Assembly (NCBI GenBank): GCA_963556195.1
Contig: OY744544.1
Span: forward strand, 46,376,484 to 46,440,483
Length of the DNA stretch: 64,000 nucleotides
Origin: Sepiola atlantica
Taxonomy: Eukaryota > Mollusca > Cephalopoda > Sepiida > Sepiolidae
Reading direction: 5' to 3'
The notes beneath the pieces are model-generated. The model was not told the origin of the DNA. It did not search any database and saw only the letters and a list, made by a program, of their open reading frames with translations. The translations under genes were made by a program, and so were the position numbers. The first letter of the stretch is position 1. Every line of letters begins with the position of its first letter. Positions 12,001-23,834 of this stretch are shown here, piece after piece.

Positions 12001-14080
12001 TTGTGATCTGTGCATTACTTACAGAGATGCACACTTAAAATAGCGCCTTATCAGCCATCAAATACCAACATGGCAATGGAAAAATGTTGCAGTAGACGTG
12101 TGTAGACATAGTAATAAGCATTACATAATAAATGTGGATAGCCTATCAAACTAAGTGATTCTCTACCAGATACCAGCACAAACGAGAAAACCTGTGATCA
12201 CAGCGATGCAACATAGCTTCATCCGATTTGAAGTAACTCATCACAAACAGTTTGGACGAATAAAAACACAACGAAGAACAACATGAAATGATCACCACGC
12301 GCTTGCTCTTAATTCCTGACTTCAGTATTGTCTCAGTGTGTTACACTAGTATTTCAAACTAGCGCAACACATCGAAAACTAATTGACCGACATACAGAAC
12401 CTCTTATAGAGATGCATGGACGCAAGTAAAAATCATATTTCAAACATTAGAATTCAAATTTTCGTCAGACAGACCAACCGACAGAGCCTCATATTGAGAT
12501 GCTTGAACACATCTAAAAATGTTTTCTGTTTTATCAATTTCAGAGAATTGTACTAAGAGCAAATATGAATGCCCGATTAATCAAATTAAACCAAAATTGC
12601 ATGGGAGAAAAGTCAAGAAACAATTTAAAATTTATGTTAAAACAAGGGAATTATCTTCATTTATCCCTAATAATATATAAACAAGGTAGTCAGAAAACAA
12701 GATGGCGAATATCAGTAACATGCGTTTATTGAACTATCTCACGCGATAACACACGTACATCAGGTTTGTAATAAACTGTCATATCGTTACCAACTCGGAT
12801 TGCTGTTAATTAATTTCATTCTGGCCTGTTCTCTTCAATGACGCTGCAAACATAATGACATTAGGCGAATGGGAAACATCTTAGTTAAGGCGGCCAAATC
12901 CGACGTCTCTGCTTAGGTTTATGCGCACACTTTCGCGGACGAAAGGCTTACTAAAAACAGATTACCCATGTTGGACTATTCGATGATCAGAAAGTTTGAT
13001 ATGCAAATTATGAGCAACGTTTGCCACACAAAGACTCATAAAATTACCCCCAGTCTCAACTCCGTCATTAGATAGCTCCACAACACATCAACTGTAAAAC
13101 TTCCTCAACTATACTCGTAAATAACAACACAACAATTCAGAAAGTTTAAATAGACTGGGATGTATTTAATATAAAAAAAAACTTGCACATGTTGGAATCA
13201 GAATTATCTTCAAGAGAGATAAATGACTTCGACGTTAGGAGGCACTACGATCGCGTGATTTGGTTTACTCGTACACCCACGTGATCGTGAATTAAAAACA
13301 AGACTAATCCTCTTATAGGTGTGGCTTTAAATGTTTGTCCGACGCTCTGCTTTTTAACATGCGCTTAAACTCCAAACAAACTTGTTCTTCAATTCTTTTA
13401 GTGCCAAATCACGACAGTTGAGTACATTACATTCTGCGCGTCCGCATTTTTTAAAATTTGTTTCTTTAACAACTCATGCATTTACTATTCAATGTTTTTC
13501 TATGTTATATTCTTTCAATTTTCATGTCGCCATTAATTAATATCTTTCATATCATGTCGGCATTAGTAATACAACGCTGACATCTCGTAATAACCGGTAA
13601 ATGTTATTATTAACACATCTACTAATTGTCCTTATTTTTCAGGCCAAGTGTATCGTATCTTTGATGCGATAAGCACACGTTAACATTGTTGGCAGGTTTA
13701 TAGAGAATAAAATAGTCCCAACCACGCCCGGAACGATGTATAACTTGGATATCAAATATTTGAATTCATACACACAAACGAATGTAACCGGTAGTTGCCA
13801 TCTTGATATCTAGGTGCGAAAGTATGTCTGGCTTTTTTATAGCGCTGTCAAGATAACATTATATCATAGGTTCATTCTTACACCCCACCCCCATAATAAT
13901 AGAAAAGAAGAGATATACAGACAAACATAACTATTTCTTTTAGATTTTTTTCATAAATACTTTCTCTTAGTAAATCCGAATTCTCACAATCTGTATTCAT
14001 TTGATCATCATCGGTTTTACTATTTCTTTCCAACCCAGCATTGTTGACTTCGCGCCCGTCATCCGTTCGAATCGGTGACT
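12001..14080. other. 3' flank of the SLC17 gene and intergenic sequence
   Basis: No gene-like frame is visible. A segment near 12380-12500 holds two related copies of a short motif (cagaacctcttatagagatgc / agagcctcatattgagatgc). The 3' UTR of the SLC17 transcript must begin at 14080 and run leftward, but I could not choose a poly(A) signal with confidence. Confidence 0.35.
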
Positions 14081-14347
14081 TCATTTGCCGCTTAGTTGTT
14101 TTGGTGTCAGCAAATCATCGATTGTAACCGCGTCCTTTGTATTTTGTTCTTCTTCATCAAACCCTTCGTTTACACTGCATTTACTCTTCTCTTCTGAGTC
14201 CGTCGTATTCGTATGGTATGGCTCCTCTACAACATCCTTTGACCATTCTTGTTCTTCTCCTTCGCCAAAAAAGGTGAACACGACGGATCCTAAAACATAG
14301 ACGGCGGCGCAGTTAAGAAAAACGCTCTGCCATTCTTGCTGTGTGCC
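14081..14347 (-). CDS. SLC17/sialin-like MFS transporter, last coding exon (TM12 and cytosolic tail)
   Basis: Minus-strand acceptor ..TTTGTTTAG ends at 14348; the exon starts in phase 0 and reads GTQQEWQSVFLNCAAVYVLG, then SVVFTFFGEGEEQEW. It ends at TGA (14083-14081). EWQ-VF followed by a membrane segment and a GE-Q-W end is the standard C-terminus of the SLC17 family (TM12). The remaining 50 or so residues are an acidic hydrophilic tail (DSEEKSK, DEEEQN) ending TPKQLSGK; such tails are cytosolic and poorly conserved. The exon is 267 nt, 88 codons plus stop, and its phase fits the preceding exon. Confidence 0.9.
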   Translation of the reverse strand, partial: GTQQEWQSVFLNCAAVYVLGSVVFTFFGEGEEQEWSKDVVEEPYHTNTTDSEEKSKCSVNEGFDEEEQNTKDAVTIDDLLTPKQLSGK

Positions 14348-14633
14348 CTAAACAAAAAAGAACGAGAAAGCGAAACAACATTATGGTTAACGTCTAAGAA
14401 TGTCATTTTATGGCTAAATATTTGGTCTCTTCGTACGCAAGGACGATAGAGAAGACGATTAATTTAACTTATTACCGAAATCATGTGCAGAAATTATGTG
14501 CAGAACGAGCGTCCAGCAGTCGAGCATATTTGAACCAACTTATTTATATTTTACAGCCAATCAGATTAGGAAAATATATGTGAAAAAAGAGAATCAAATT
14601 ATGGTTCTCTGCTACGTGACCCAGTCGGTTGCT

Positions 14634-14762
14634 CTGTGACATGTTGATCATGTGACATGTTGATCATGTGACATGTTGATCATGTGACATGTTGATCATG
14701 TGGAACATGTTGATCATGTGACATGTTGATCATGTGACATGTTGATCATGTGGAACATGAAA
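14634..14762. repeat. 16-bp tandem repeat (gtgacatgttgatcat), 7 copies
   Basis: Seven nearly perfect copies, with a two-base-longer variant (gtggaacatg…) twice. Each unit contains the palindrome TGATCA within a wider near-palindrome catgttgatcatgtg. It lies in the last intron of the SLC17 gene. Confidence 0.9.
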
Positions 14763-15426
14763 TAGAGAGACTAATCAAATGAACGGCTTTAATGTCTAGT
14801 GAAATGCGACACGAGTCAACAGGCTAACCCGTTCACTGTTATTTGACTCAATAGCGATCTAAACTGTTGTAAATGAAATGCTTAAGTAAAAAGATTAAAT
14901 ATTTTCTATAGATTCAACAAATTGTTAGTTGAATGTCAAAAATACATTTTACCACTGTTATTTGAGTCAGCATTTCAGTGACGATCTAAACTCTGGGAGA
15001 ATAAATGTTTGAATATTTGATAACAAAAAACAAAAACAAAAAACAAAAAAACAACACTTTGGATAAATTCAAATAAGTTAAGTTATTATTTGTTTAACTT
15101 TTGCTTGCAACAGATGAATGACTGTCGGCACGGGACAAGTTTTAGTTTGTTTTCTTTTCCGGTACGCAAAAGATCGCTCAAATGTATCTGTTTTCATGAA
15201 ATTGAAATTATTTTCAGTATCCGAAATCACGCGAGTTTAGCATGTTGGTTGCAACGTTATCCGGTTTCAATTTCATAGCAAGAAAGAAAAATTGAAGAAA
15301 AATGGAGAAATAAATTTATTTGATTTCAGTTTAGGGTGTTGATACCATTCAACTGAGTCAATATTTTCAAGAAGGATAGGGGTCGTGTCGCACAGTTAAA
15401 ACAAAATAAGCGTATACAATACTTAC

Positions 15427-15517
15427 ATTCGGCGTCAGAATTAATGTAATGTAAGGCATAACGATCCCTGGTATTTGTGAAAAACTTAAGCAGATGCCTG
15501 ATATAAGACTGGCAAAT
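15427..15517 (-). CDS. SLC17/sialin-like transporter, exon with TM11
   Basis: Acceptor TTTGTTTTAG before 15517 and donor GTAAGT from 15426 (minus strand). Entering in phase 2, it reads KFASLISGICLSFSQIPGIV then MPYITLILTPN. This matches the SLC17 stretch APxYAGxLxGIxNxxxxxPGxxxPxxxxxLTP after the NHLDIAP motif (TM11 and the loop before TM12). At 91 nt it returns the frame to phase 0 for the last exon. It is too short to stand out as an isolated frame; family alignment and splice-phase continuity support it. Confidence 0.9.
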
Positions 15518-16019
15518 CTAAAACAAATATGAATAATAAGAATAATAAGCTCAATGTTTCTGTGAGTTCAAAAAAATAAACAGACACTGTTTTTTATTTG
15601 TTTTGTAAAATGATGTCACGTATTTGTAAGGCATTTAGTGTAGTGTATTTACGTGCAATTTCTTTTGCGTTGTTAATTATAACGTTTATTTTTTCTAAAA
15701 TGTTATATTTTGTTCCAGACAAAGGGAAGTAACTTTGTTTACAAATGCATGGTAACGCGTTTATTTTTAAGATGGCGGCGATTTGAAAATAATTCTGGCT
15801 CGGACAAAGTATTTTCTGAATTATTACATTTTATTCATTAAACAACATTCTGCAACGATTCGAAAGAAAAAATTGACACACCAGAATCTTATATTGATTT
15901 TGTAGGAAGAAATCTAAAGATAAAGAGGAACGCTTTACTTTGTTCATATAGAAGAAAAGAAAAGAACAGAAAAGAAAATCTACAGCTTTTAATGTCTCTG
16001 TATTGATTTACTCCTCTCC

Positions 16020-16344
16020 AGGAGTTAGGCACAAGGCCAGTTTTTATCTTACTCCCACAAGTAAGATGTGACCCAAGGTCGGGTCAGGAAAGTGGGGTTT
16101 AAAAATTGCCTGGGCAGCCCCGTCGGCATTCCCCGGTAGGGGCGCCTCAGGCAGTAAGCAATAAACTTACTCCTCCCCAAAGAGGAGAGGCAAAGCCTGG
16201 GAAGGTGGACCTCCCAGAACTGCACAGGACAGACCCATTGACCGGCGTAAATCAAGACCCGAAGGCCAAGACAACACCAGTATGGAGTGCAGTATACATC
16301 GGAACAGATACTACACTTTGATCTTAGCCAAAAGGCCGTTATTT
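16020..16344 (-). mobile_element. U2-headed SINE-like repeat, copy 1
   Basis: On the minus strand it starts near 16340 with GGCCTTTTGGCTAAGATCAA then AGTGTAGTATCTGTTCC (16337-16301). This is the U2 snRNA 5' region including the branch-point-pairing GTAGTA, with one extra A. It then leaves U2 sequence for a body of about 190 bases (GATGTATACTGCACTCC…, TGTGCAGTTCTGGGAGG, CTACCGGGGAATGCCGACGG, GGGCTGCCCAGGCAA). It ends with a tail holding ACCCCACTTTCCTGACC and TTGGGTCACATCTTACT. The first few U2 bases are missing. It abuts copy 2 head to tail. Confidence 0.78.
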
Positions 16345-16662
16345 AACACCTACTCACAATAGGAGTATGTGACACAAGGTCGGAAAGTGGGATTTGAAAA
16401 GCCAGCGCCCGAGAAGGTGAGCGCTCTAGCCATTCAAAATTGCCTGGGCAGCCCCGTCGGCATTCCCCGGTAGGGGCGCCTCAGGCAGTAAGCTATAAAC
16501 TTACTCCTCCCCAAAGAGGAGGACCTACTAGAACTGCACAGGACAGACCCATAGACCGACAAAATCAAGCACCGAAGGGCAAGACAACACCGGTCTATAG
16601 TGTGTAGTATCCATCGGAACAGATACTACACTTTGATCTTAGCCAAAAGGCCAAGAAGGTGA
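16345..16662 (-). mobile_element. U2-headed SINE-like repeat, copy 2 (with a tRNA-like module)
   Basis: The head at 16659-16616 reads CCTTCTTGGCCTTTTGGC then TAAGATCAAAGTGTAGTATC and TGTTCC. It covers about U2 nucleotides 5-45 with one inserted A and few changes. The body is the same as in copy 1, including the GAGGCGCCCCTACCGGGG segment. Unlike copy 1 it contains about 39 extra bases before the tail: AATGGCTAGAGCGCTCACC, TTCTCGGGCGCTGGC, then TTTTCAAATCCCACTTTCC. These resemble a tRNA A box and B box. It is not a U2 gene, because everything after the first stem is non-U2. Confidence 0.78.
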
Positions 16663-18345
16663 CGTATTCACACAATTTACAAAGTGAATATATCAAACTA
16701 TCTACCTTTGTTTGTAAATATTATCTTATAATTAGATAAATATATTTAAAATATAATAGATCTATATCTATATGAATGAATGCGATCAATTCTATATATT
16801 AAACAACAATGAAATTCTGCGAATATTTACACGTACATGTTCACATCAAAAGCATTCGGATAATTTTAAACCCCTCATTCATTCTATGTATCTCAAATAT
16901 GACGTAATACTATTCTTAAAAGACTTCAACAGTAGACATTGTGCATTTATTTGCTATACATTTGTCAAAACTTGGTTTATTTTCTGTTCTGTGCTATTCG
17001 TTTTAATTTTATTGTATCATGGTGCGCGGTTTAAACTATTTTTCTATTTTAAATGTGGTTTGTTTTAGCATAAAGAAAATGTAAAAAGGCAGAACTAAAA
17101 CTTCAACTAACAATAAATTAAACCTATAAAGAAATGAAGTAAACGTTGCTTCATGTGTTGGCTAATAAATGGGAAACTGAAGAAATCCCTTTCTTATGAA
17201 CTTCGATTCGCTTTGAAATTATTACGAATTATGACATCACCTACCGACAAAAAAGAATAAAGGGCAGATAACTCTAAATCAAACAATAGTTACATATGTA
17301 GGCGTTTACACACCTTCGTGTAAACAAAACTGGGTCAAATTTTCTGAAATCATAATTACACCAGATTTAAATCTGATATTTGGCTTAACTGCTATTATTA
17401 AAAACACCTTCAGAAATTGATTGAACTTCTAATTTTGATAAAAGACTTTTTAATCACACTCTTTCAATAAATAAATATGTTCTGTTATTTGTTTTTCATT
17501 TTATGATATATTTTGTAAAATATCTATTATATAAAGAAAAGACAGTCGGGTTCTCGAAGTTCGACGTCTATAGTATTACATTTGACAAATCGATATCGGA
17601 TTCTGACAAGAAATGTCTTTCTTTTTAGCTTTGCACAATGTACTTTACATGTTTCAGTTTTTCTCTGAACATCATTATTTCGGCTAGGAATACTGTTTAT
17701 GTGGAGACACTTGTTACTGACCTAAACAAATGTACACACTAAAGAAAAAACAAAGTTTTGACATTTTTCTATCTATTTCATCTATCAGCTATTTCTTCTC
17801 AAAATTAATTACATACCATAATACTAGGTAAAATATTTTACCATCTAACTTCAACTTACGTATTTTTCTCTTATATACCACAAAAGGTAGATTATTCATG
17901 TTTACTGATGTATTTTAAAGATACAAGCGCCTTGTTATTAATCATGAAGAACGAATCACCGTCACCATATTACATTCTGATTTTAAAAGCTTGTAAGTAC
18001 ACAGCTATTTTTGAATTGTTTTCATAAACATAAACTGGTGATACCAGATCAGGCTGCCCTGTGGCTCCCTGAGACGAAATTCACCTACATTGACGTTTTT
18101 TTTTTTTTTTGTAAAACTTAATTATGTTCTACAAAACCAAAAACAAAAACAACAGCCCCTCTCCCTTTCTCCCTCCCCTTTTTTATTTTATTTTTAGAAC
18201 TTGAAGCATAAATCTTTTACTATAATGACCAGATTCGGCATTAAATAACCCAAAATGGGTTGATATGCCGTAAAACAAAACTACCAAACCTACCAAACCA
18301 TAAAACAAATATAAAAAGACGTTTTACTGATAAGAAAACGAATAT
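16663..18345. other. Intron sequence, nothing recognised
   Basis: AT-rich SLC17 intron sequence. Short chance frames only; a T-run lies at about 18098-18112. Confidence 0.4.
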
Positions 18346-18349
18346 TTTT

Positions 18350-19095
18350 CTTTTTCAGGAGTGAAAATATTTGACGATAACAGATAGGAGAAAAATCAAC
18401 ATGGGGAAGGGTAGGAATATATCACGATACATGTGGTAGAAAAAACCTTGGAGGAAGGATGGGAATATTTAACGATAACAGGTGGGAAAAAGATAAACAT
18501 GGAAAAAGGGTGGGAATATTTCACGATAACAAGCGGCACAAAGATAAACATGGAGGAAGGGTGGGATTATTTCAACGATAACAGATAGGAGAAAGATTAA
18601 CATGGAGTTAGGGTGGCAATATTTATACGATAAAAGATAGGAGAAAGATAAACAAGGGTGGAAATATTTCACGATAACACGTGGGAGAACGTTATCTTAC
18701 CCCACGTGTTTACGTGCGATAGAAGCGTGTGAAAACAGGTGTGAGACAGATAAACATGGGGGAAGGGTTGAAATATTTGATGATAAAAGATAGGAAAAAG
18801 ATAAACATGGGGAAAAGTTTGGAAACGGGTGGGAGAAAGATAAACATGGAAGAATGGTGGGAATATTTTACCATAACGGATGGAAGAATAAACATGGGGG
18901 AAGGATGGTAATATATTACAATAACAGATTAGAGAAAGATAAACATGCGGTAAGAGTGTGAATATACCACAATAACAGATGGGAGAAAGTTAAACATGGG
19001 ATAGGGTGGGAATATTTCACAATAACAGTTTGGAGAAAGATAAACATGGGGGAAGGGTGTGAATATATCACGATAACGGCTGGGAGAAAATCGCG
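18350..19095. repeat. Degenerate tandem repeat of about 55-62 bp (aaagataaacatgggggaag type)
   Basis: About a dozen units, each with gataaacatggggaaggg, tgggaatatttcacgataac and aggtgggaga. Unit length and sequence vary. The small frames on both strands here are products of the repeat and not genes. Confidence 0.8.
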
Positions 19096-19813
19096 CACTG
19101 TCGTCGTCGAAGAAGTTTTCTGTCATAAACTTACCCCCAAAAAGAATAAAATGCAGACCACTCAAATGAACTTATTTCTGAGTTGTCAATGACATTGTGA
19201 ATGTTAATTGTTACCCAGTGCATGATACCGTTTGTTGATTTACTTTCTTAATTCATGTAAATTCTTTTAAATAAATCCGTATCTAGAGAATTTAGGCGCT
19301 ATTTAAAAAAGTCATTTGTAATATACGGTGAATCTCTATTAGCTTCTATTACTGAAAGAATTATCAGTTTGGACAGAATATGCAAACAATGAAAACGATT
19401 GAAATTTCAATTTCATTTTGGAAAATAACACATAGTAATACTTTTCAAACATGACTTTCTAGTCAGAATAACACATCGATTTGGTCGAGCCATTAACCTT
19501 TATCAACGTCAAACATGACGTTGAAAAAGGTTAATAGTTTAAATTACTTACCACACAGCACATCAAGTACTTTCAAGCAAACACATCTATCTCCTTTACT
19601 TTCGTTCAATAATTTACCAAACAATACAAGGTGGCCGAATTTGAATAGTTAGATCAAACACTCTGTAGTGAAAAGATTTTATATCCAAATCTCATCTCGC
19701 TATCAATTTAAACAGAAATGGTTATTCTTGAGATACGCCCATTCAAAGTGAAGCATAACAGATCCATATTAAGCGACAGACGCATCTTAAGTAATACTAA
19801 TTTCCCATTTACA

Positions 19814-19850
19814 TACTACTAGCAGCAATACCCGACATTGCCTGTGGATG
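19814..19850 (-). mobile_element. Degenerate Helitron 3' terminus
   Basis: Plus-strand ACTAGCAGCAATACCCGAC and ATTGCCTGTGG is a decayed form of the CTAG plus hairpin terminus seen at 6283 and 31911. The stem is imperfect. The other end was not identified. Confidence 0.45.
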
Positions 19851-20491
19851 GATAAGGAACTCCGTGTCCCTTTGCACGCAGCACCAAACACCATGTTATT
19901 TTATTACTATTAAGATTATCAAAATCTACCGTTGCATTGTAGTTGCAAGTTGCGTTTTTGAAACAGACATGTGTGATTTCAATAACTAGTCTGTATTTAC
20001 TTGCCTCCACTCTAATATATAAAATAATCTGTATTTTAAGCGTAATCTTATGCAATGTATACGCACAGGAAAATGCGAAGAGTTTACAGCTTTGTATTAG
20101 ACTGGTACGAGTGCAAAGGAAAAATACATGAAAGGATACGAACATCAAAGTTACAGAAGACACGAAGGAATTAACAAATGGATGTAATGGTCAATGACGA
20201 CGTATTCAGAGGGTATACAGAAAAAAAAGAAATTGGAATATCAAATCGCCTGCATTTCTCACTCGGCAAATTTTACCTTTTTTAGAATGTTACGTCGAAA
20301 TCTGCGATTCTGGTTTCGCCTTAACACGGACGATGCCCAACGGATATCGATTTCAAGACGAAGGAAATCAAAATTGCTGTTTATTATTTTCATGCTAATG
20401 AGTTTGAGTGATTTGCAGTAAAACAGTGATTCGATATTTTGCGGAAAGAAAAACCAATCATGACAGAAAAAGAAAAAGTGTGAGGACTTAC

Positions 20492-20642
20492 TTTGGAGCA
20501 ATGTCCAAATGGTTAACCCGAAATGCGACATCACTGAAAGAATTGATTGTTATCGAAAAGGTTAATAAAACGACAGCCGCAATTCGGTTTCTCTCATCAA
20601 GGAAACTGATACCAACTAACATCACTGCAGGAAGGAGAAAAC
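20492..20642 (-). CDS. SLC17/sialin-like transporter, exon with TM9-TM10 and the NHLDIAP motif
   Basis: Acceptor GTTTTCACAG before 20642 and donor GTAAGT from 20491. Entering in phase 1, it reads GFLLPAVMLVGISFLDERNR, then IAAVVLLTFSITINSF, then SDVAFRVNHLDIAP. The NHLDIAP heptapeptide with the preceding F-x-x-NH pattern is a hallmark of SLC17 transporters, just before TM11. 151 nt; it leaves in phase 2 with the A-A of the next Lys codon, which the exon at 15517 completes. Confidence 0.93.
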
Positions 20643-20773
20643 CTGTGAAAACAATTGCAGAAAAACAGACATTTATTTCCATATCTGGATACATAAAGAG
20701 ACCTTCATTATTACGCTTAATAGCAGCGACAGAATGGCGCCAACGAAAGAAACGACGCATGTTTCACATTAAA

Positions 20774-20880
20774 CTAGTTGTACTTACCCGGCGTTGCCCC
20801 GACGTTTTTTTACTTTTATTTTTGTTTTGCTTGTTTTTTGTTTTTTGTTTTTTGTTTTTCGTTCTTTGCTTTTTAACAAA
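20774..20880 (-). mobile_element. Helitron 3' terminus next to an exon
   Basis: Plus strand CTAGTTGTACTTACCCGGCG then TTGCCCCGACG is the CTAG plus hairpin terminus in minus orientation, about 130 bp upstream (in gene orientation) of the exon at 20642. A (ttttttg)n-like tract follows at about 20818-20860. The far end is not defined. Confidence 0.5.
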
Positions 20881-21059
20881 TGACAGTCTCTTTGTGGATG
20901 CAGGTTCGAATCCTATTGAGAGCTACATTTTCTCCAGCGAATTATCAATGCCATTCTGTAGGAGGCTTGATTCGAACGAAAAGTTTTCGGAAAGTTAAGT
21001 CGCTCCTTAATACTGCCCTGTTGTCATTTGGATTACATATTCTCTGAATTTATTTCAGG

Positions 21060-21660
21060 GAAGCCCTTTCATGTCTGATAGCAAGACTGTGGTGAGTTTT
21101 CGTGTGGTGTCCTTTGATGTTCTCGGGACAGAGTAGATATTTCGGTGAAGGGTTTCTCTTAGGTTATCCATCTCTTCTTGATATGTATTGGTGTGACTAC
21201 ATATTGCCTTTGCTCGATATTGTAGATAACAGACAATTACTTTATTTACATCATATTGGTGGCGAGAGTTAAAATTGAGGTATTGTCCAATGAAAGTTGG
21301 CTTTCAATATACAGATGACATGAAACGCTGATCAGTGCGCGTTATCAACGCATCTAGCAAGGATAATTTATTATATTCATTTTTCATGGTGAATTGCATA
21401 AATGGATGGATGTCGTTAACATGGTCCAGCAATGCTTGAACATCCTCCTGATAGAGTCAGAGTATGAACGTGTCATCCACATATCGCAGCCACATTACTG
21501 GCTTTAGTGATATGGATCCTCGAAGTATTTCATGTATATATTGGGGCACTGGGGACAATTGTGATCCCATAGCTAGACCTTCTACCTGCTGATATATGTC
21601 AGATTCCATCACGAAGTATATAGTTTCTACACAGAAAGCCATGCTGATTATCTATTGGGT
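21060..21660 (-). pseudogene. Penelope-like element reverse transcriptase relic
   Basis: One minus frame with internal stops reads YQQVEGLAMGSQLSPVPQYI, then WLRYVDDTFIL, then after a stop LLDHVNDIHPFMQFTMKNEY, LSLLDALITR, and after another stop KPTFIGQYLNFNSRHQYDVN and YRAKAICSHTNTYQEEM. The GLAMGSxLSP and YVDDTF motifs are RT motifs B and C. The HPxxQFTM…LLDxLITR…YLNFNSxH series downstream is characteristic of Penelope-like elements. Two in-frame stops show it is inactive. The GIY-YIG endonuclease part is not recognised. Confidence 0.78.
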
Positions 21661-22016
21661 TTCGGGTCCATTCCCCCTGTTGAGTATCTGAAGTTAACTT
21701 ATCCTGTACCACAGTAAGAGTCTCGTCAGCGGGTACTGGACACGCTACTCTCGTGGATTAAATAAAGGGGTTCTATGAAATTCCGTACAGATTCCTGAGT
21801 TCGACATAAAGATTCCCGAGTTCAACCAGACGCACCCGAAGAAGGTCGGAGGTTACATCAGCCTAAACGTTGTGAGAGTAACACCCAAAATGAGAACAGT
21901 AGTTCGAATAATCTTATTAGTACAAATAATCAATCCTCATCTGAAACATTCCGAAACATTTAAAACGTCTGTTTTATTTTGAGTTCAATTCTCTCTAGAA
22001 TTTCATCTGATTGCAT

Positions 22017-22662
22017 TTTACAGGTTCTAATCAACATTTAACCCTTATTGACCATTATTTATTTTACAGGTTCTAATCAACATTTAACCCTTATTGACCA
22101 TTATTTATTTTACAGGTTCTAATCAACATTTAACCCTTATTGACCGTTATTTATTTTACAGGTTCTAATCAACATTTAACCCTTATTGACCATTATTTAT
22201 TTTACAGGTTCTAATCAACATTTAACCCTTATTGACCATTATTTATTTTACAGGTTCTAATCAACATTTAACCCTTATTGACCATTATTTATTTTACAGG
22301 TTCTAATCAACATTTAACCCTTATTGACCGTTATTTATTTTACAGGTTCTAATCAACATTTAACCCTTATTGACCATTATTTATTTTACAGGTTCTAATC
22401 AACATTTAACCCTTATTGACCATTATTTATTTTACAGGTTCTAATCAACATTTAACCCTTATTGACCATTATTTATTTTACAGGTTCTAATCAACATTTA
22501 ACCCTTATTGACCATTATTTATTTTACAGGTTCTAATCAACATTTAACCCTTATTGACCGTTATTTATTTTACAGGTTCTAATCAACATTTAACCCTTAT
22601 TGACCGTTATTTATTTTACAGGTTCTAATCAACATTTAACCCTTATTGACCGTTATTTATTT
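22017..22662. repeat. Exact 46-bp tandem repeat, 14 copies
   Basis: Period 46 is constant from 22021 to 22619 (13 steps without an indel). The unit contains TTTTACAGGTTCTAATCAAC and ATTTAACCCTTATTGACC; the only obvious variation is gaccatt versus gaccgtt. High identity means recent or ongoing homogenisation. It sits in the SLC17 intron between exons 23835 and 20642. Confidence 0.95.
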
Positions 22663-23248
22663 CTCTGCCATTTGATTATTGTTCCTGAGTTTTGTGATAT
22701 TTTAACTATGATTAATTAATGGTTGTTTCAAATCATTACTTGGCATTAAACGCCGGCCACGTTGCACAGCTGCACTGTTACACGTGAACTTCGGAAAGGA
22801 CAGACTGGTTCGAACAACTGCATACTGAGTAACCGGTATGCAAACAAACCTCGTCCACGCATCTCATAGTGAAAGAGACCTCTGCTTTGTGTAACGTGTT
22901 TAGCCTTTCCGTATGTTATGTGTTTAGCCCTTAAATTCTTTGCTGAGGGGACATACTAACGTCTGTAACGTTCCTAAACGGGTTAGTCATGGCGTTGTTT
23001 CTTATAATTATGTGTCACAGAACCAATATTTTCGTTTTGACTGCTACGTTACGTAAAACTAAAAAGGGGAAACACTTACTTGTCTTTCTGTTGGAGAATT
23101 CTCCTTACATAACTGAAAGCATTTTCCCTCGGCGGCTGGTTTACAAGTTAAGACTTGAAAAGCGCAAAAAGAATTTTCATTGCTTATTTCATTTGATGTA
23201 ACAGACTCTTCTATTATACGTACCGTGGGGCGCTTCGTGCTCTCCCGT

Positions 23249-23250
<2 letters not shown>

Positions 23251-23311
<61 letters not shown>
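23251..23311. repeat. GA microsatellite
   Basis: An uninterrupted (AG)n run of about 60 bp. The 113-residue frame passing through it is a by-product. Confidence 0.9.
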
Positions 23312-23314
<3 letters not shown>

Positions 23315-23834
23315 CAAACGCTCAGGACGTCCTCACTAGAATCTGATCCGACGTTTTCTGATTTCTCAGCTAGTATCCATCCATTGTTTGTTTTTTCGTA
23401 CATTTCTCAACTAACCCACCGACGATTTTTTTGTACTTTCCTAATCTCGACCACTAACAATATTGTTGCAACTTATTTGAATTCCAACCGCATACTTAAC
23501 TACATTCCGATCTTAACCTAAATTCTATTCAGTGCATTTTTCGTAACAATTATGATCACCATCACAACCTACCCTACTCTCAGGGGCAATCACGTTACAC
23601 GTATACGGTACAGGATATTCTAAGCCCCTTGCGTTTGAGGGTGCTCTACTCATAACACATTGTAATACACGTTAATAGATCCAAACATTTGTATTGAATA
23701 AAAGAAAAAGTAAGGAAAGATGGCCGTCTATAGCTGACAATACGAATAATTCTTTACAACAACAAACATATACAAAGATAATTCAATGTAAACAAACATC
23801 AAAGTAAAAAGGTAAAAATGCTGTGCGTGTTTAC

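Noticed and set aside
16616..16659. A functional U2 snRNA gene on the minus strand
   Set aside because: Only about the first 45 bases are U2-like; stem IIa, the Sm site and the 3' stems are absent, and the following body is shared with two other copies.
22017..22662. CRISPR-like array
   Set aside because: A perfectly contiguous 46-bp tandem repeat with no spacers.
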